From the NCBI GenBank assembly GCA_020633495.1, contig JACKDR010000015.1, positions 1 to 64,000 on the forward strand: a DNA stretch of 64,000 nucleotides, read 5' to 3'. Under the pieces are notes generated by a model. That model was given only the letters and a program-made list of their open reading frames with translations. It was not told where the DNA came from and searched no databases. Within the stretch, counting starts at the first letter, position 1; each line of letters opens with the position of its first letter. The position numbers and the translations under genes were made by a program. Shown piece by piece: positions 44,872-55,127 of this stretch. The DNA is from Kofleriaceae bacterium (lineage in GTDB: Bacteria; Myxococcota_A; Polyangia; Haliangiales; Haliangiaceae).

Positions 44872-45297
44872 TCAGCGGCCGGGCTTGCGGGGGCGCGCTC
44901 GCCGCGCGGCCGTGGGCCGGCGCCGCGCCGCGGGTGGCGCGGCCGCGACCGTCGCGTGGGCGTCCGCGATGGCGCGGCGGACGTCCCGGACCCGCGCCGC
45001 GCGCAGCGCGATCAGCACCGCCGGGTAGCCGACGAGGTGCGGGATCGTGAAGAACCCCGGCGGCGCGATCGCGAGGATCGCGTCCTTGGCGTCGAGGTTC
45101 TCGACGCGCACGGCGAGGATGTCGCCGGCGGGCGGCGGGTCGTCGCCGAAGCGTCCCAGGTCGGCCTTGCTGAACGGCCGCTGCCACGCGAAGCCCCGGT
45201 CGCCCACCATCCAGGTCCGGTTGCCCCACTTGGTCCCGACGGTGACCCCGGGCAGGGCGCTGGCGAAGGCGGCGACGGCGTCGAGGGTCATCGGCAT
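44872..45297 (-). CDS. MmcQ/YjbR-family protein
   Basis: 141 residues. YjbR pattern: 'FASALPGVTVGTKWGNRTWM', 'GRFGDDPPPAGDILAVRVEN', 'DAILAIAPPGFFTIPHLVGY', 'PAVLIALRAARVRDVRRAI'. These small cytoplasmic proteins have a double-wing, DNA-binding-like fold but no fixed role. The C-terminus is a basic Ala/Arg/Pro tail. TATCGT occurs about 35-40 nt upstream, so this gene would have a normal leader. Confidence 0.82.
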   Translation of the reverse strand: MPMTLDAVAAFASALPGVTVGTKWGNRTWMVGDRGFAWQRPFSKADLGRFGDDPPPAGDILAVRVENLDAKDAILAIAPPGFFTIPHLVGYPAVLIALRAARVRDVRRAIADAHATVAAAPPAARRRPTAARRARPRKPGR

Positions 45298-45433
45298 GGG
45301 CGGCTCCGTCCGGGACGCCCCGGGACGCCCCGGGACGCGACGACGATACCGCCATCGTGGCCGCGGGGGCGCGCCGCGGCGCGCCCCGCGGGATTCGGGC
45401 GGCCGCGATCGCGCGATCCGGCGGAGCGGGCGG

Positions 45434-45439
45434 TAGGCT
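45434..45439 (+). promoter_or_regulatory. -10 hexamer TAGGCT
   Basis: 6 nt before the ATG at 45,446. Confidence 0.5.
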
Positions 45440-45445
45440 GCGCGC

Positions 45446-46861
45446 ATGAGCATCGCGTGGTGGATCTGGCTGCTGCTCGGCATCGTCTGGGTGTCGACGG
45501 CGGCGGTGACCATCCTGCTGCAGCGGCGCTCGGCGGCGGCGACGATCGCGTGGCTGCTGGTGCTGGTGCTGCTGCCGGTCATCGGGCTCCTGATCTACCG
45601 GCTGATCGGGCCGCTGCGCCTCGAGCGCAAGCGGCTGCGTCGCCGCGGCGGCCGCGTCGTCGTCGAGGAGGCGACCGGCGCGATGGCGCGGATCCGCGCC
45701 GAGGCCGCCGAGGAGGCACAGGTCGCGGCGGTGCCGCTCGCGCTCGACGGCGCGCCGCCGCTGCCCGCGACCGACGTCGCGCTGTTCCTCGACGGCCGCG
45801 CCGCCTACGCCTCGATCGTCGAGGCGATCGAGGCGGCGACCCACCACGTCCACCTCGAGTACTACATCTGGGAGCCCGACGGCATCGGCACCCGGCTGCG
45901 CGACGCGCTGGTCGCGCGGGCCCGCGCCGGCGTCAAGGTGCGGATGCTCGTCGACGGCACCGGGTCGGCGGCGCTGCGCCGGCGCTGGCTGCGGCCGCTG
46001 CGCGACGCCGGCGTCGAGGTCGCGTGGTTCAACCCCGTGTCGTTGCGCTTCATCCGGACCCGCCGGGTCGACTTCCGGACCCACCGCAAGATCGTCATCT
46101 GCGACGGCCACGTCGCGTTCACCGGCGGCATGAACATCACCGACGCGCACAGCGACGAGTTCGGGCCCGGGTACTGGCGCGACACCCACCTGCGCGTCGA
46201 CGGCACCGCGGTGTGGGCCCTGCAGCGGGTCTTCCTCGAGGACTGGTACTTCGCGGCCGGCGCCCAGGTCGCGACCGACGACACCTACTTCCCGCTGCAC
46301 CCGGGCGAGCGCCGCTATCCGGTCCAGATCGTGGCGTCCGGGCCCGACCACGACCGGCTCGCGATCCACCGCACCTACTTCACGGCCATCACGCGGGCCT
46401 CGCACCGGCTGTGGATCACGACCCCGTACTTCGTCCCCGACGACGCCATCCTCACCGCGCTGATCACCGCGGCGCTGCGCGGCGTCGACGTCCAGCTGCT
46501 GATCCCGGCGCGCGGCGACAGCCGCCTGATCGATCTGGCGGCGCGCAGCTACGTGCCCGAGCTGGTCGCCGCGGGCGTGCGCGTCCACGAGTACCTGCCG
46601 CGCTTCATCCACGCCAAGACCTTCGTCATCGACGAGGACCTCACGATCGTCGGCACCGCCAACCTCGACAACCGCAGCTTCCAGCTCAACTTCGAGGTCA
46701 CCGCGCTGGTCTACGACGCCGACGTCACGACCCGCCTGGCGCGCGCCTTCGAGGACGACCTCCGCGACAGCCGCCCCATCGACGACGCCGCGATCGCCCG
46801 CAAGCGCTTCCCGCGCCGCCTCGGCGAGGCCACCGCGCGGCTGCTGTCGCCGCTCTTGTGA
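45446..46861 (+). CDS. cls: Cardiolipin synthase
   Basis: 471 residues in the inner membrane. Two N-terminal helices ('WWIWLLLGIVWVSTAAVTIL', 'IAWLLVLVLLPVIGLLIYRL') are followed by two phospholipase-D (HKD) motifs: 'HRKIVICDGHVAFTGGMNIT' (near residue 213) and 'HAKTFVIDEDLTIVGTANLD' (near 389). The standard sequence 'HLEYYIWEPDGIG' precedes the first. It joins two phosphatidylglycerol molecules (or a related pair) into cardiolipin. Full length for the ClsA type. The symbol is generic because clsA, B and C cannot be fully told apart. Confidence 0.93.
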   Translation: MSIAWWIWLLLGIVWVSTAAVTILLQRRSAAATIAWLLVLVLLPVIGLLIYRLIGPLRLERKRLRRRGGRVVVEEATGAMARIRAEAAEEAQVAAVPLALDGAPPLPATDVALFLDGRAAYASIVEAIEAATHHVHLEYYIWEPDGIGTRLRDALVARARAGVKVRMLVDGTGSAALRRRWLRPLRDAGVEVAWFNPVSLRFIRTRRVDFRTHRKIVICDGHVAFTGGMNITDAHSDEFGPGYWRDTHLRVDGTAVWALQRVFLEDWYFAAGAQVATDDTYFPLHPGERRYPVQIVASGPDHDRLAIHRTYFTAITRASHRLWITTPYFVPDDAILTALITAALRGVDVQLLIPARGDSRLIDLAARSYVPELVAAGVRVHEYLPRFIHAKTFVIDEDLTIVGTANLDNRSFQLNFEVTALVYDADVTTRLARAFEDDLRDSRPIDDAAIARKRFPRRLGEATARLLSPLL

Positions 46862-46916
46862 GCCGGCGCCCCGGCGGCACCCCGCCGAACCTGCGCACGG
46901 TCGTCGGCGTCGGGCG

Positions 46917-46922
46917 TATCAT
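46917..46922 (+). promoter_or_regulatory. -10 hexamer TATCAT
   Basis: 8 nt before the ATG at 46,931. Confidence 0.55.
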
Positions 46923-46930
46923 CGGCGCCG

Positions 46931-49477
46931 ATGGAGGCCGACCGGGATCCGCCGTCGCCGTCGTCGTCGCCACCGGCCACGCCGGGCGGCGCCGTGGCGA
47001 CCGATCCGACGCTGGACGCCGGCGTCACGGGGGCCACGGCGAACCCCGGCGGCGACACGCTGCCGGCCTCAGCCGATGCCAGCGCGGCGGCGCGCGCCGG
47101 GCTGCCGACGCGTGCGCGCGAGCGGTACGCGCTGGGCGCCGAGCTGGCGCGCGGCGGCATGGGGCGGATCGTCACCGCCGTCGATCGCGAGCTCGGCCGC
47201 GAGCTCGCGATCAAGGAGCTGCTGGGCGCTGGCGCCGCGCTCGAGGCCCGCTTCGTCCGCGAGATCCACATCACGGCCCGGCTCCACCATCCCAGCGTGA
47301 TCGCGGTCCAGGAGGCGGGGCGCTGGCCCGACGGCACGCCCTTCTACACGATGCCGCGGGTCAAGGGCCGCTCGCTCGACGTCGCGATCGCCGAGGCGAA
47401 GACGCCGACGGCGCGCCTGGCGCTGCTGCCGCACGTGATCGCCGTCGCCGACGCCATGGCCTACGCCCACGGCGAGCGCATCATCCACCGCGACCTCAAG
47501 CCGGGCAACGTCCTGGTCGGACGCTTCGGCGAGACGATCGTCATCGACTGGGGCCTGGCCAAGCGCCTCGACGACGACGACACGCTGATCAGCCGGGACG
47601 CGGCGACCGCCGCCGATCCGCAGCTCACGATGATGGGCGACGCGCTGGGCACGCCGGCGTACATGCCGCCGGAGCAGGCCCGGGGCGACCGCGCCGACGC
47701 CCGCGCCGACGTCTACGCCCTCGGCGCGATCCTCTACCACGTGCTGGGCGGGCGCCGGCCCTACGCCTCGGCGGCGCGCCCCGTCGACGTCGTCGACGCC
47801 GTGGTCGCGGGCCCGCCGGCGCCCCTCGACGACACGGTGCCCGCCGAGCTACGCGCGGTGGTCGCCAAGGCGATGGCGCGCGCCCCCGGCGATCGCTACC
47901 CCACCGCCGCCGAGCTCGCCGCCGACCTGCGGCGTTTCGCCACCGGCCAGCTGGTCGGCGCCCACGCCTACACGTCGTGGCAGCTGGTGCGACGCTGGCT
48001 GCGCCGCCACCGCGTCGTCGTCACGATCGCCGCGGCGGCGCTGGTCGCGGTCGCCGTCACCGGCGGCGTCGCGGTCCATCGCGTGCGCGCCCAGCGGGAC
48101 GCGGCGGCCGCCCAGCGCGCCCTCGCCGACGCCCACCGCGCCGAGGTCGAGGAGCTGCTCGACTTCATGCTCGTCGACCTCGGCGACACGCTCCGGCCGC
48201 TCGGCAAGCTCGACCTGCTCGACATGGTCGCGGGCAAGGCCGCCGCCTACTACGCGGCGCGCCCCGTCGACTGGGCGGCGCCCGACGACGTCCGCCGGCG
48301 TGGCCTGGTCGACACCCACCTCGGCGGCGTCCTGGCGGCGCGCGGCGATCTCGAGGCCGCGCTGCGCGCCTACCTCGACGCCGACGCGCTCTTCGCGCGC
48401 CTCGGCGCGCGCCGCGAACGCGCGCGGGTCCAGCAGGCGATCGGCGAGGCGCGCGCCGCCCAGGGCGATCGCGACGGCGCCCTGGCCGCGTATCGCGAGG
48501 CGCCGGCCCTGCGCGACGCCCTGGCCGCGGACGCCGACGGCGACGCGGCCCTGCAGCTCGAGCGCGCGGGGAGCCAGGCGCGGATCGGCGAGCTCCTCGA
48601 GGGGCGAGGCGACCTCGACGGCGCGCGCGCCGCGTACCTCGCGATGCAGGCGCTGGTCGACGGCGTCCTGAGCCACGCGCCCGAGGACGCCAGCGCGGCG
48701 ACGATGAAGGTGCAGGCCCTGGCGCGCCTCGGCGATCTCGCGGCGAGGCGCGGCGACGCCCGCGGCGCGATCGCGACCTACGAGGCCGCGCTGACCGCCG
48801 CCGAGGCGCTGGCGGCGCGCTTCCCCGACGACGCGTCGCGCCAGCGCCTGGTCACGTTGATCCAGGATCGGGTCGGCGAGGCGCGGGCCGCCCAGGGGGA
48901 CCACGCCGGCGCGCTGACCGCGTACCGCGCCAGCCTCGCGGTGGCGCAGCGCCTCGCCGAGCGCGACCCCAGCAACCTCGGCTGGCAGCGCGACCTGTCG
49001 ATCGGCCACGTCGCGGTCGCCGACGAGCTGCGCGAGGTCGGCGACGTCGCCGGCGCGACCGCCTCCTACGAGGCCGCGCGCGCGATCCGCGAGCGCCTGG
49101 CCGCGCTCGACCCCAGCAACGCGGAGTGGACCAGCGATCTGTCGATCGTGATCGAGCGCCTCGCCGACCTGCAGCTCGAGCACGGCGACACCGCCGCCGC
49201 CCTGGCGGGCTTCCGCCGCTGCCTGGCGCTGCGCGACGGCCTGGTCGCGCGCGATCCCGACGACCTCGCGCGCGCCGAGAACGCCTTCATCGCGCGGTAC
49301 AAGGTCGGGACTGCCCTGCACGCGCGCGGCGACGTCGCCGGCGCCACCCGCGAGCTCCGCGCGGCGCTGGCCGCCGCCCAGACGCTGGCGGCCGCGCACC
49401 CCGACGAGCCGTCGCTCGCCGAAGACGTCGCGGAGCTCCGCGACGTCTTGACCACCTGCTGCGGCGGCCTGCCGTGA
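46931..49477 (+). CDS. Ser/Thr kinase with C-terminal TPR sensor
   Basis: 848 residues. The kinase domain (about 58-330) has LARGGMGRIVTA, LAIKELLG, HRDLKPGNVLVGR, IDWGLAKRL (the DFG position is DWG, as in several myxobacterial kinases) and GTPAYMPPEQARG. A membrane helix follows ('VVVTIAAAALVAVAVTGGVAV', about 358-378), then some ten TPR-like repeats ('LGGVLAARGDLEAALRAYLD', 'ARLGDLAARRGDARGAIATY', 'RLADLQLEHGDTAAALAGFR') outside. The TPR part should bind proteins and pass the signal inward. Single gene; the next gene lies about 100 bp downstream. Confidence 0.93.
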   Translation: MEADRDPPSPSSSPPATPGGAVATDPTLDAGVTGATANPGGDTLPASADASAAARAGLPTRARERYALGAELARGGMGRIVTAVDRELGRELAIKELLGAGAALEARFVREIHITARLHHPSVIAVQEAGRWPDGTPFYTMPRVKGRSLDVAIAEAKTPTARLALLPHVIAVADAMAYAHGERIIHRDLKPGNVLVGRFGETIVIDWGLAKRLDDDDTLISRDAATAADPQLTMMGDALGTPAYMPPEQARGDRADARADVYALGAILYHVLGGRRPYASAARPVDVVDAVVAGPPAPLDDTVPAELRAVVAKAMARAPGDRYPTAAELAADLRRFATGQLVGAHAYTSWQLVRRWLRRHRVVVTIAAAALVAVAVTGGVAVHRVRAQRDAAAAQRALADAHRAEVEELLDFMLVDLGDTLRPLGKLDLLDMVAGKAAAYYAARPVDWAAPDDVRRRGLVDTHLGGVLAARGDLEAALRAYLDADALFARLGARRERARVQQAIGEARAAQGDRDGALAAYREAPALRDALAADADGDAALQLERAGSQARIGELLEGRGDLDGARAAYLAMQALVDGVLSHAPEDASAATMKVQALARLGDLAARRGDARGAIATYEAALTAAEALAARFPDDASRQRLVTLIQDRVGEARAAQGDHAGALTAYRASLAVAQRLAERDPSNLGWQRDLSIGHVAVADELREVGDVAGATASYEAARAIRERLAALDPSNAEWTSDLSIVIERLADLQLEHGDTAAALAGFRRCLALRDGLVARDPDDLARAENAFIARYKVGTALHARGDVAGATRELRAALAAAQTLAAAHPDEPSLAEDVAELRDVLTTCCGGLP

Positions 49478-49580
49478 CGGCAAGGCCGCGGGTGGGCCCC
49501 TGTCGGACCCCCGGTCCGCGAGGCCGATCTGCCGGCCCCGCTGACTGGCCTCGAGCCGGCGGATCAGGCACGATCGACGC

Positions 49581-52500
49581 GTGGTAGGCCTCCGCCTCCC
49601 GGGGCGCGCGACCGCGGTCGCGATCGCGGTCTTGTCGTTGCTCGCGATCGGGCTGGCACCGCGGGGCGCCGTCGCGTCGCCCGATCGCATCGCGGTCACC
49701 GACGTCTACGCCGAGCCCGGGCTCGGCGACGACGCCGGCGCGGTCACGCTGCTGGTCCGTGCCGCGCTCGATCGCCCGGAGCGCGCGGTCGTCCCGCTGG
49801 CGGAGCTGGCGACCGCCGCTGGCAGCGACGGCGAGCGGGTGGTGGTCGACCTCGATCGGATCCCCGAGGTCGCGACCGCGCTGGGCGCGCGCTGGGTGGT
49901 GGTCGGCGAGCTGGTGCGGGACGGCGCCGGCGTCCGGGCCGCGCTGATCGTGCTCGACCGCGCCGGCGACGTCACCGCCCGCGTCGAGGCCCGCGCGCCC
50001 GACGGCGCGCTCGTCGAGCTGGTCACGCCGCTGGTGGAGGGCATCGCGCAGGCCACCGGCGGGCTGCCCGCCAACCGCACCGCCACGGTCTCGGTGGGCC
50101 AGCTCCGGCGCTTCGTGCGCGCGATCCGGGCCTGGCGCGGTCACCGTGACGCCGACGCCGCCGCGGCGCTCGACGGCGCCGATCCGACGGTCGCGCTCAA
50201 GGTGCCCGCCACCGAGGAGGTGGCGCACGCCCTGTGGCAGGATCCCTCGCTGGGCGCCGACGCCCGCCTGATCGCCGTGCTGGCGGCCGGCACCCCGCGG
50301 GACGTCGTCGAGCTGGCGACCGGCTCGAGCGGGCGCGACCGCGCGGCCCGGGCGATGGCCCGGATGGCGCTCTCCGACGCGGGCGCCGCCGAGAAGGAGC
50401 TCGCCGGCGTGCCGCGCGGCGACGCCCGCGATCCCCGCGTCCTGCGTGCCCGCGCCGCGCTCGCCGCGATGCGCCGCGACGCCAGCGGTCGCGACGCCCT
50501 GCTGCGACAGCTGCTGCCGCCCGACGCCGCGACGCTGCTGCTGTGGTCACGGCTGCCCGCCGGGCCGCACCTCGACCTCGAGCGCGCCGCGCTCGACGCC
50601 GCGTCGCGCGTCGCCGCCGCCGATCCGCGCATCGCCGCCGCGATCGGCCTGCGCGCCGCCGACGCCGGCATCGACCTCGCGCGCGCGCTGGCGCTGATCT
50701 CGGTGCGCGAGCTCGACGACGCCGAGGCCGTGCGCTTGGCTCCGGTGGTCGAGCGCGCGCTCGCCGACGGCGTCCCCGAAGCTCAGCGGCTACGCGTCGA
50801 GCTGGCGCTGCGTGCCGGCGATCTCGCGACCGGGCGCGCCGCGCTGGACGCCTGGGATCGTGCGGGCCCCGACGCCCGCGCCGCGCTGATCCGCGGCCGC
50901 CTCGCCCTCGCCGACGGCGACGCGCGGGCCGCGGCCGCGGCGTTCGAGCGCGCCGGGGATCCGATCGAGCGGGCGCTGGCGCTGCTCGCCGCTGGAGATC
51001 CGACCGCGGCGCTCGCCGGGCTGCACGGCACCACCGACTCGGTGGTCGCGCACGTCGTCGCGGCCGAGGTCGCGCTCGATGCCGATCGCCCCGCCGACGC
51101 GGTCGCCGAGCTGCGCGCGGCCGCCCTGCTGTCGCCGGGATCGGCGGAGATCCAGCGCCGCCTGGCCCGGGCCCTGGCGCTGACCGGCGACGACGCGGCG
51201 CGCGGCGCCGCCGAGGCCCGCGCGCTCGTCCTGGATCCGTCGGGCAAGCGCCCGACGACCGTCGTCCTGGCGACCTCGAACGACGGCGCGACGGCCGCCG
51301 CGGTCACCGCGCGCGCGACCGCGGTGGACGACGTCGCCGCGCTCGCCGGCGTGCTGGAGCCGATGCTCGCCGCGCTGCCCGAGGCCGACCGGTTGCGCCA
51401 TCGCAAGGTCGTGCTGGTGCCCCTCGCCGGCGGCGGCGGCTGGCTGTCGATCCGCGAGGCCGACGCGGCGCCGGTGCGCCGCGCCCTCGGCGCGATCCTC
51501 GAGGCCTCGCCCTGGCTGTGCGACGTGGTGCCGGCCCGCCCCGGCGCGCAGCAGGAGCCGCTGTCGCGGAGCAAGCTGTCGGAGGTGACGAGCCGCTACG
51601 ACGCCGACGCCGTGGTCCTGTACCGGGTCGTCGCCGACGGCTCCCGGGCGCGGATCACCGTGGGGGCCTGGGTGACCCGCACGGGCGAGGCCCACACCAT
51701 GGCGCAGACCATCGACGGCGCCCGCTACCAGCTCGTGAGCTGGAACCTGCGGCTGTTCGCGGTGCTCGGCGCCGTGGTCGCGGCGCTGGTCGCGTTCGGG
51801 CTGCTCTGGGCGTTGCGTGGTCGCGGCGTCATCGAGGTCCACGCCGAGCTCGATCCCGCGGCCACCGACGAGGTCATGTGCGTGCAGATCGCGCGCGGCG
51901 GCACGTGCCCGACGATCGGCGACCCCGCGGCGTGGCGTGACGCGACCCGGCGGACCGGCCAGGTCGTGACCCGGCGCTCCGCGACCCTGGTGCCGCGCAC
52001 CAGCCGCTACCGCATCGGCGCCGGTCGCTGGGTCGTCCACCTGTACGGCGTGTTCTCGCGCGCCGGCGAGCTCCGCGTGCTCGACGCCCCCAGCCAGACG
52101 GTCCTGGTCAAGCGCGGCCAGACCGCGATCGCGACGTTCGACCTGGTGCCGGCCGCCGCCGAGCTCCGGATCTCGGTGCACGACGAGTCGCGCGGCGGGG
52201 TCGGGCTGTGGATCGACGAGGCGCACGACAAGGTCTACACCAACGCCGCCGGCGAGGCGGTGCTGTTCGTCCCGCTCGGCCAGCACACGCTGCACATCGA
52301 GGCCCGGGGCTTGACCCTGCAGCGCCCGCTCTCGATCGCGACGCCGCGGCTCGAGCGGCTGTCGATCAACCTGATCCGCGAGCGTCGACTCGCCGAGGTC
52401 TCGGGCGGGCTGAGCCTGCAGCGGACCTCGCTCGAGGGCACCGAGGTGGAGCTCGCGACGCCGCCGCCACGGGTGTTCGCCGGCGCCGACGCCACGCCCG

Positions 52501-52967
52501 AGCCGCGCGCCGGTGGCGGCGCCGGCGGCACCGACGGCGCCATCGACGTCGATCTCTCCGCCTCGGCGCCCGCTGGCGCCGCGCCGGCGGCGACGCTGCC
52601 GCTGTCGTCGGCGCCGGCGGTGGCAGCGACGCGCTGCCGGTGGCGTCGGCGAGCCCGGCCTCGGCGGCCTCGGCGAACGCGGTCGCGGCGGCCTCGGCGA
52701 CCGCGCCGCCCACCCGCGGCACGATGCTGCTCGATCGCTATCGCATCGACGACGTCCTGGGCGAGGGTGCGATGGGCGTGGTGTACCGCGCGTGGGATCA
52801 CAACCTCGAGCGGGCCGTCGCGATCAAGGCGCTGGGCGCCGAGGTGCGCCGCTACGAGGACGCGCTCGCGTTCTTCCGCCAGGAGGCGAAGGCGCTGGCC
52901 CAGCTCAACCACCCGAACATCGTGTCGGTCTACGACCAGACCCAGCAGGGCGACGAGACCTACATGA
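49581..52967 (+). CDS. TPR receptor part of a frameshifted receptor-kinase
   Basis: Read as written this frame ends at 52,967, but after about 52,620 it is an Arg-rich out-of-frame tail. The real protein probably continues into the kinase at 52,724-53,518. N-terminal signal anchor (ATAVAIAVLSLLAIGLAP), then a long Ala-rich helical TPR-like region outside the membrane (to about 715). One membrane helix follows ('LFAVLGAVVAALVAFGLLWA', about 722-745), then cytoplasmic beta-rich domains ('VIEVHAELDPAATDEVMCVQ', 'LVKRGQTAIATFDLVPAAAE'). The GTG start at 49,581 has CACGAT 6 nt upstream. Repaired, the protein would be near 1,312 residues. Confidence 0.8.
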   Translation: MVGLRLPGRATAVAIAVLSLLAIGLAPRGAVASPDRIAVTDVYAEPGLGDDAGAVTLLVRAALDRPERAVVPLAELATAAGSDGERVVVDLDRIPEVATALGARWVVVGELVRDGAGVRAALIVLDRAGDVTARVEARAPDGALVELVTPLVEGIAQATGGLPANRTATVSVGQLRRFVRAIRAWRGHRDADAAAALDGADPTVALKVPATEEVAHALWQDPSLGADARLIAVLAAGTPRDVVELATGSSGRDRAARAMARMALSDAGAAEKELAGVPRGDARDPRVLRARAALAAMRRDASGRDALLRQLLPPDAATLLLWSRLPAGPHLDLERAALDAASRVAAADPRIAAAIGLRAADAGIDLARALALISVRELDDAEAVRLAPVVERALADGVPEAQRLRVELALRAGDLATGRAALDAWDRAGPDARAALIRGRLALADGDARAAAAAFERAGDPIERALALLAAGDPTAALAGLHGTTDSVVAHVVAAEVALDADRPADAVAELRAAALLSPGSAEIQRRLARALALTGDDAARGAAEARALVLDPSGKRPTTVVLATSNDGATAAAVTARATAVDDVAALAGVLEPMLAALPEADRLRHRKVVLVPLAGGGGWLSIREADAAPVRRALGAILEASPWLCDVVPARPGAQQEPLSRSKLSEVTSRYDADAVVLYRVVADGSRARITVGAWVTRTGEAHTMAQTIDGARYQLVSWNLRLFAVLGAVVAALVAFGLLWALRGRGVIEVHAELDPAATDEVMCVQIARGGTCPTIGDPAAWRDATRRTGQVVTRRSATLVPRTSRYRIGAGRWVVHLYGVFSRAGELRVLDAPSQTVLVKRGQTAIATFDLVPAAAELRISVHDESRGGVGLWIDEAHDKVYTNAAGEAVLFVPLGQHTLHIEARGLTLQRPLSIATPRLERLSINLIRERRLAEVSGGLSLQRTSLEGTEVELATPPPRVFAGADATPEPRAGGGAGGTDGAIDVDLSASAPAGAAPAATLPLSSAPAVAATRCRWRRRARPRRPRRTRSRRPRRPRRPPAARCCSIAIASTTSWARVRWAWCTARGITTSSGPSRSRRWAPRCAATRTRSRSSARRRRRWPSSTTRTSCRSTTRPSRATRPT

Positions 52968-53518
52968 TCATGGAGCTGGTCGAGGGACGGACGCTGGAGC
53001 GCGTCCTCGCCGAGAGCGGTCGCCTGACCTTGCGCTCGGTGGCCCGCCTGATCGATCAGCTGTGCGCGGGCCTGGCCTACGCCCACGCCCGCAAGGTCAT
53101 CCACCGCGACATCAAGCCCGCGAACATCTTCCTGGGTGACGACGGGGTCGTGAAGCTCGGCGACTTCGGGCTGGCCCGGGTCATGCGCGAGATCGCGATC
53201 CGCAAGACCGAGATCCGCGGCACGCCGCTGTACATGGCGCCCGAGCAGATCACCGGGACCAACGTCAACCACCGCGTCGACCTCTACGCGGTCGGCTGCA
53301 CGTTCTTCGAGCTCCTCACCGGCCGCCCGCCATTCGTCGACGGCGATGTCATGTACCACCACCTCCACACGCCGCCGCCGGCGCCGTCGTCGTTCCGCCC
53401 GGGGCTGCCCGCGGAGCTCGACGCGCTGATCCTGGCCTGCCTCGCCAAGGACGTCGCCGAGCGGGTGGCCACCGCCGACGTGATCCGCGAAGGCCTGCGC
53501 CGGCTGCCCCTGGGTTGA
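52724..53518 (+). CDS. Ser/Thr kinase domain (C-terminal part of the frameshifted receptor)
   Basis: A complete kinase domain: LLDRYRIDDVLGEGAMGVVY, AIKALG, HRDIKPANIFLG, DFGLARV, GTPLYMAPEQITG and 'RVDLYAVGCTFFELLTGRPP'. It ends at 53,518 soon after the domain. The frame upstream is open through an Ala-rich linker (GGGSDALPVASAS) and meets the receptor frame near 52,610-52,630, a GC run. Either this is one protein with an indel in the linker, or a separate soluble kinase from ATG 52,724. I favour the first because the linker is coding-like up to the join. Confidence 0.85.
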   Translation: MLLDRYRIDDVLGEGAMGVVYRAWDHNLERAVAIKALGAEVRRYEDALAFFRQEAKALAQLNHPNIVSVYDQTQQGDETYMIMELVEGRTLERVLAESGRLTLRSVARLIDQLCAGLAYAHARKVIHRDIKPANIFLGDDGVVKLGDFGLARVMREIAIRKTEIRGTPLYMAPEQITGTNVNHRVDLYAVGCTFFELLTGRPPFVDGDVMYHHLHTPPPAPSSFRPGLPAELDALILACLAKDVAERVATADVIREGLRRLPLG

Positions 53519-53602
53519 CCGGTGGTGGCCCATGCCGGGCGCCGCCGCCTCCGCTGGACCTCGGGCGCGGCGGCGACCGCGATGCCGTGGCGCCCGCCGC
53601 GG

Positions 53603-54291
<689 letters not shown>

Positions 54292-54295
<4 letters not shown>

Positions 54296-55026
54296 CGTCC
54301 ACCTCCAACCTCGTGCGAGACGCCGAGGTCGATCAGTCCCCAGTAGATCGCCTGCTCGTCGCTGGCCATGTCGCCGCTCGTGCGGTACGGCACGAAACCG
54401 GCCTCCATGCCGAAGACGAGCCACGGGATCGGCGGGATCGCGTTGTGCCAGACCGCGGTGGCGCCGATCCGCGACCCGCGCAGGACCCCGTACAGCTCGA
54501 TCCGCTTGTGCGTGCCGAAGCCCGACGCGGCGTGGCGCTGGATGCCGACCTGGAACGTCTTGCCCAGGTCGGCGCCGCCGTCGAACACCGCCTTGGCGCC
54601 GGCGGCGAGGACCCAGTCGGTGCGCACCACGCTGGCCTTCCCCAGATCGAGGGTCGTGGTCGCGTCGATCTGGTGATCGGTCCACCACACCATCGCGGTG
54701 CCGTAGTGACCGCCGAGCCGGAGCCCGATCATGGCGTCGACCAGGCCGGTGCCGTCGCCGAGCCAGCGGACCCGGCCGCTCGCCCACAGGTGCGCCGGCA
54801 GCGGCGCGTCGACCGCGCCGAACGCCGACCAGCCGCCGGGCAGCGTCACGCTGGCGCCGCCGGCGACGATCACCGTCGGCCGCGACGGCAGGCACGCCTC
54901 GAGCTGACCGCGGTCGGGTGCGGGCGCCTGGATCGCGTCCAGGCAGGGATTGGCGCGCGCGGCGCGGGGGCTCCACCCCGCGACCGCGGCCGCCAGCGAC
55001 AGACTCCAGAGCCACCGTGAGCGCAT
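54292..55026 (-). CDS. Secreted envelope protein, barrel-like
   Basis: 244 residues behind a clear GAGGAGG ribosome site. The signal peptide (LWSLSLAAAVAG) is cleaved near ARA-NP. The mature part alternates strands with Gly and aromatics ('MIGLRLGGHYGTAMVWWTDH', 'WLVFGMEAGFVPYRTSGD', 'YWGLIDLGVSHEVGGGR'), consistent with a small outer-membrane barrel or a periplasmic beta protein. Its stop overlaps the next ATG. No family name. Confidence 0.72.
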
Positions 55027-55127
55027 CGGACCTCCTCGCTCACCCAGACGAGTCCGTCCTGACGACCGTCAGGACGATCGTCATCCTGACGGCGAGGCGC
55101 GCGATCTCGTGTGGATCGACGATGGCG

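Noticed and set aside
44956..49587. 1,543-codon plus-strand frame across three genes
   Set aside because: Out-of-frame Arg-rich reading through cardiolipin synthase and the TPR kinase.
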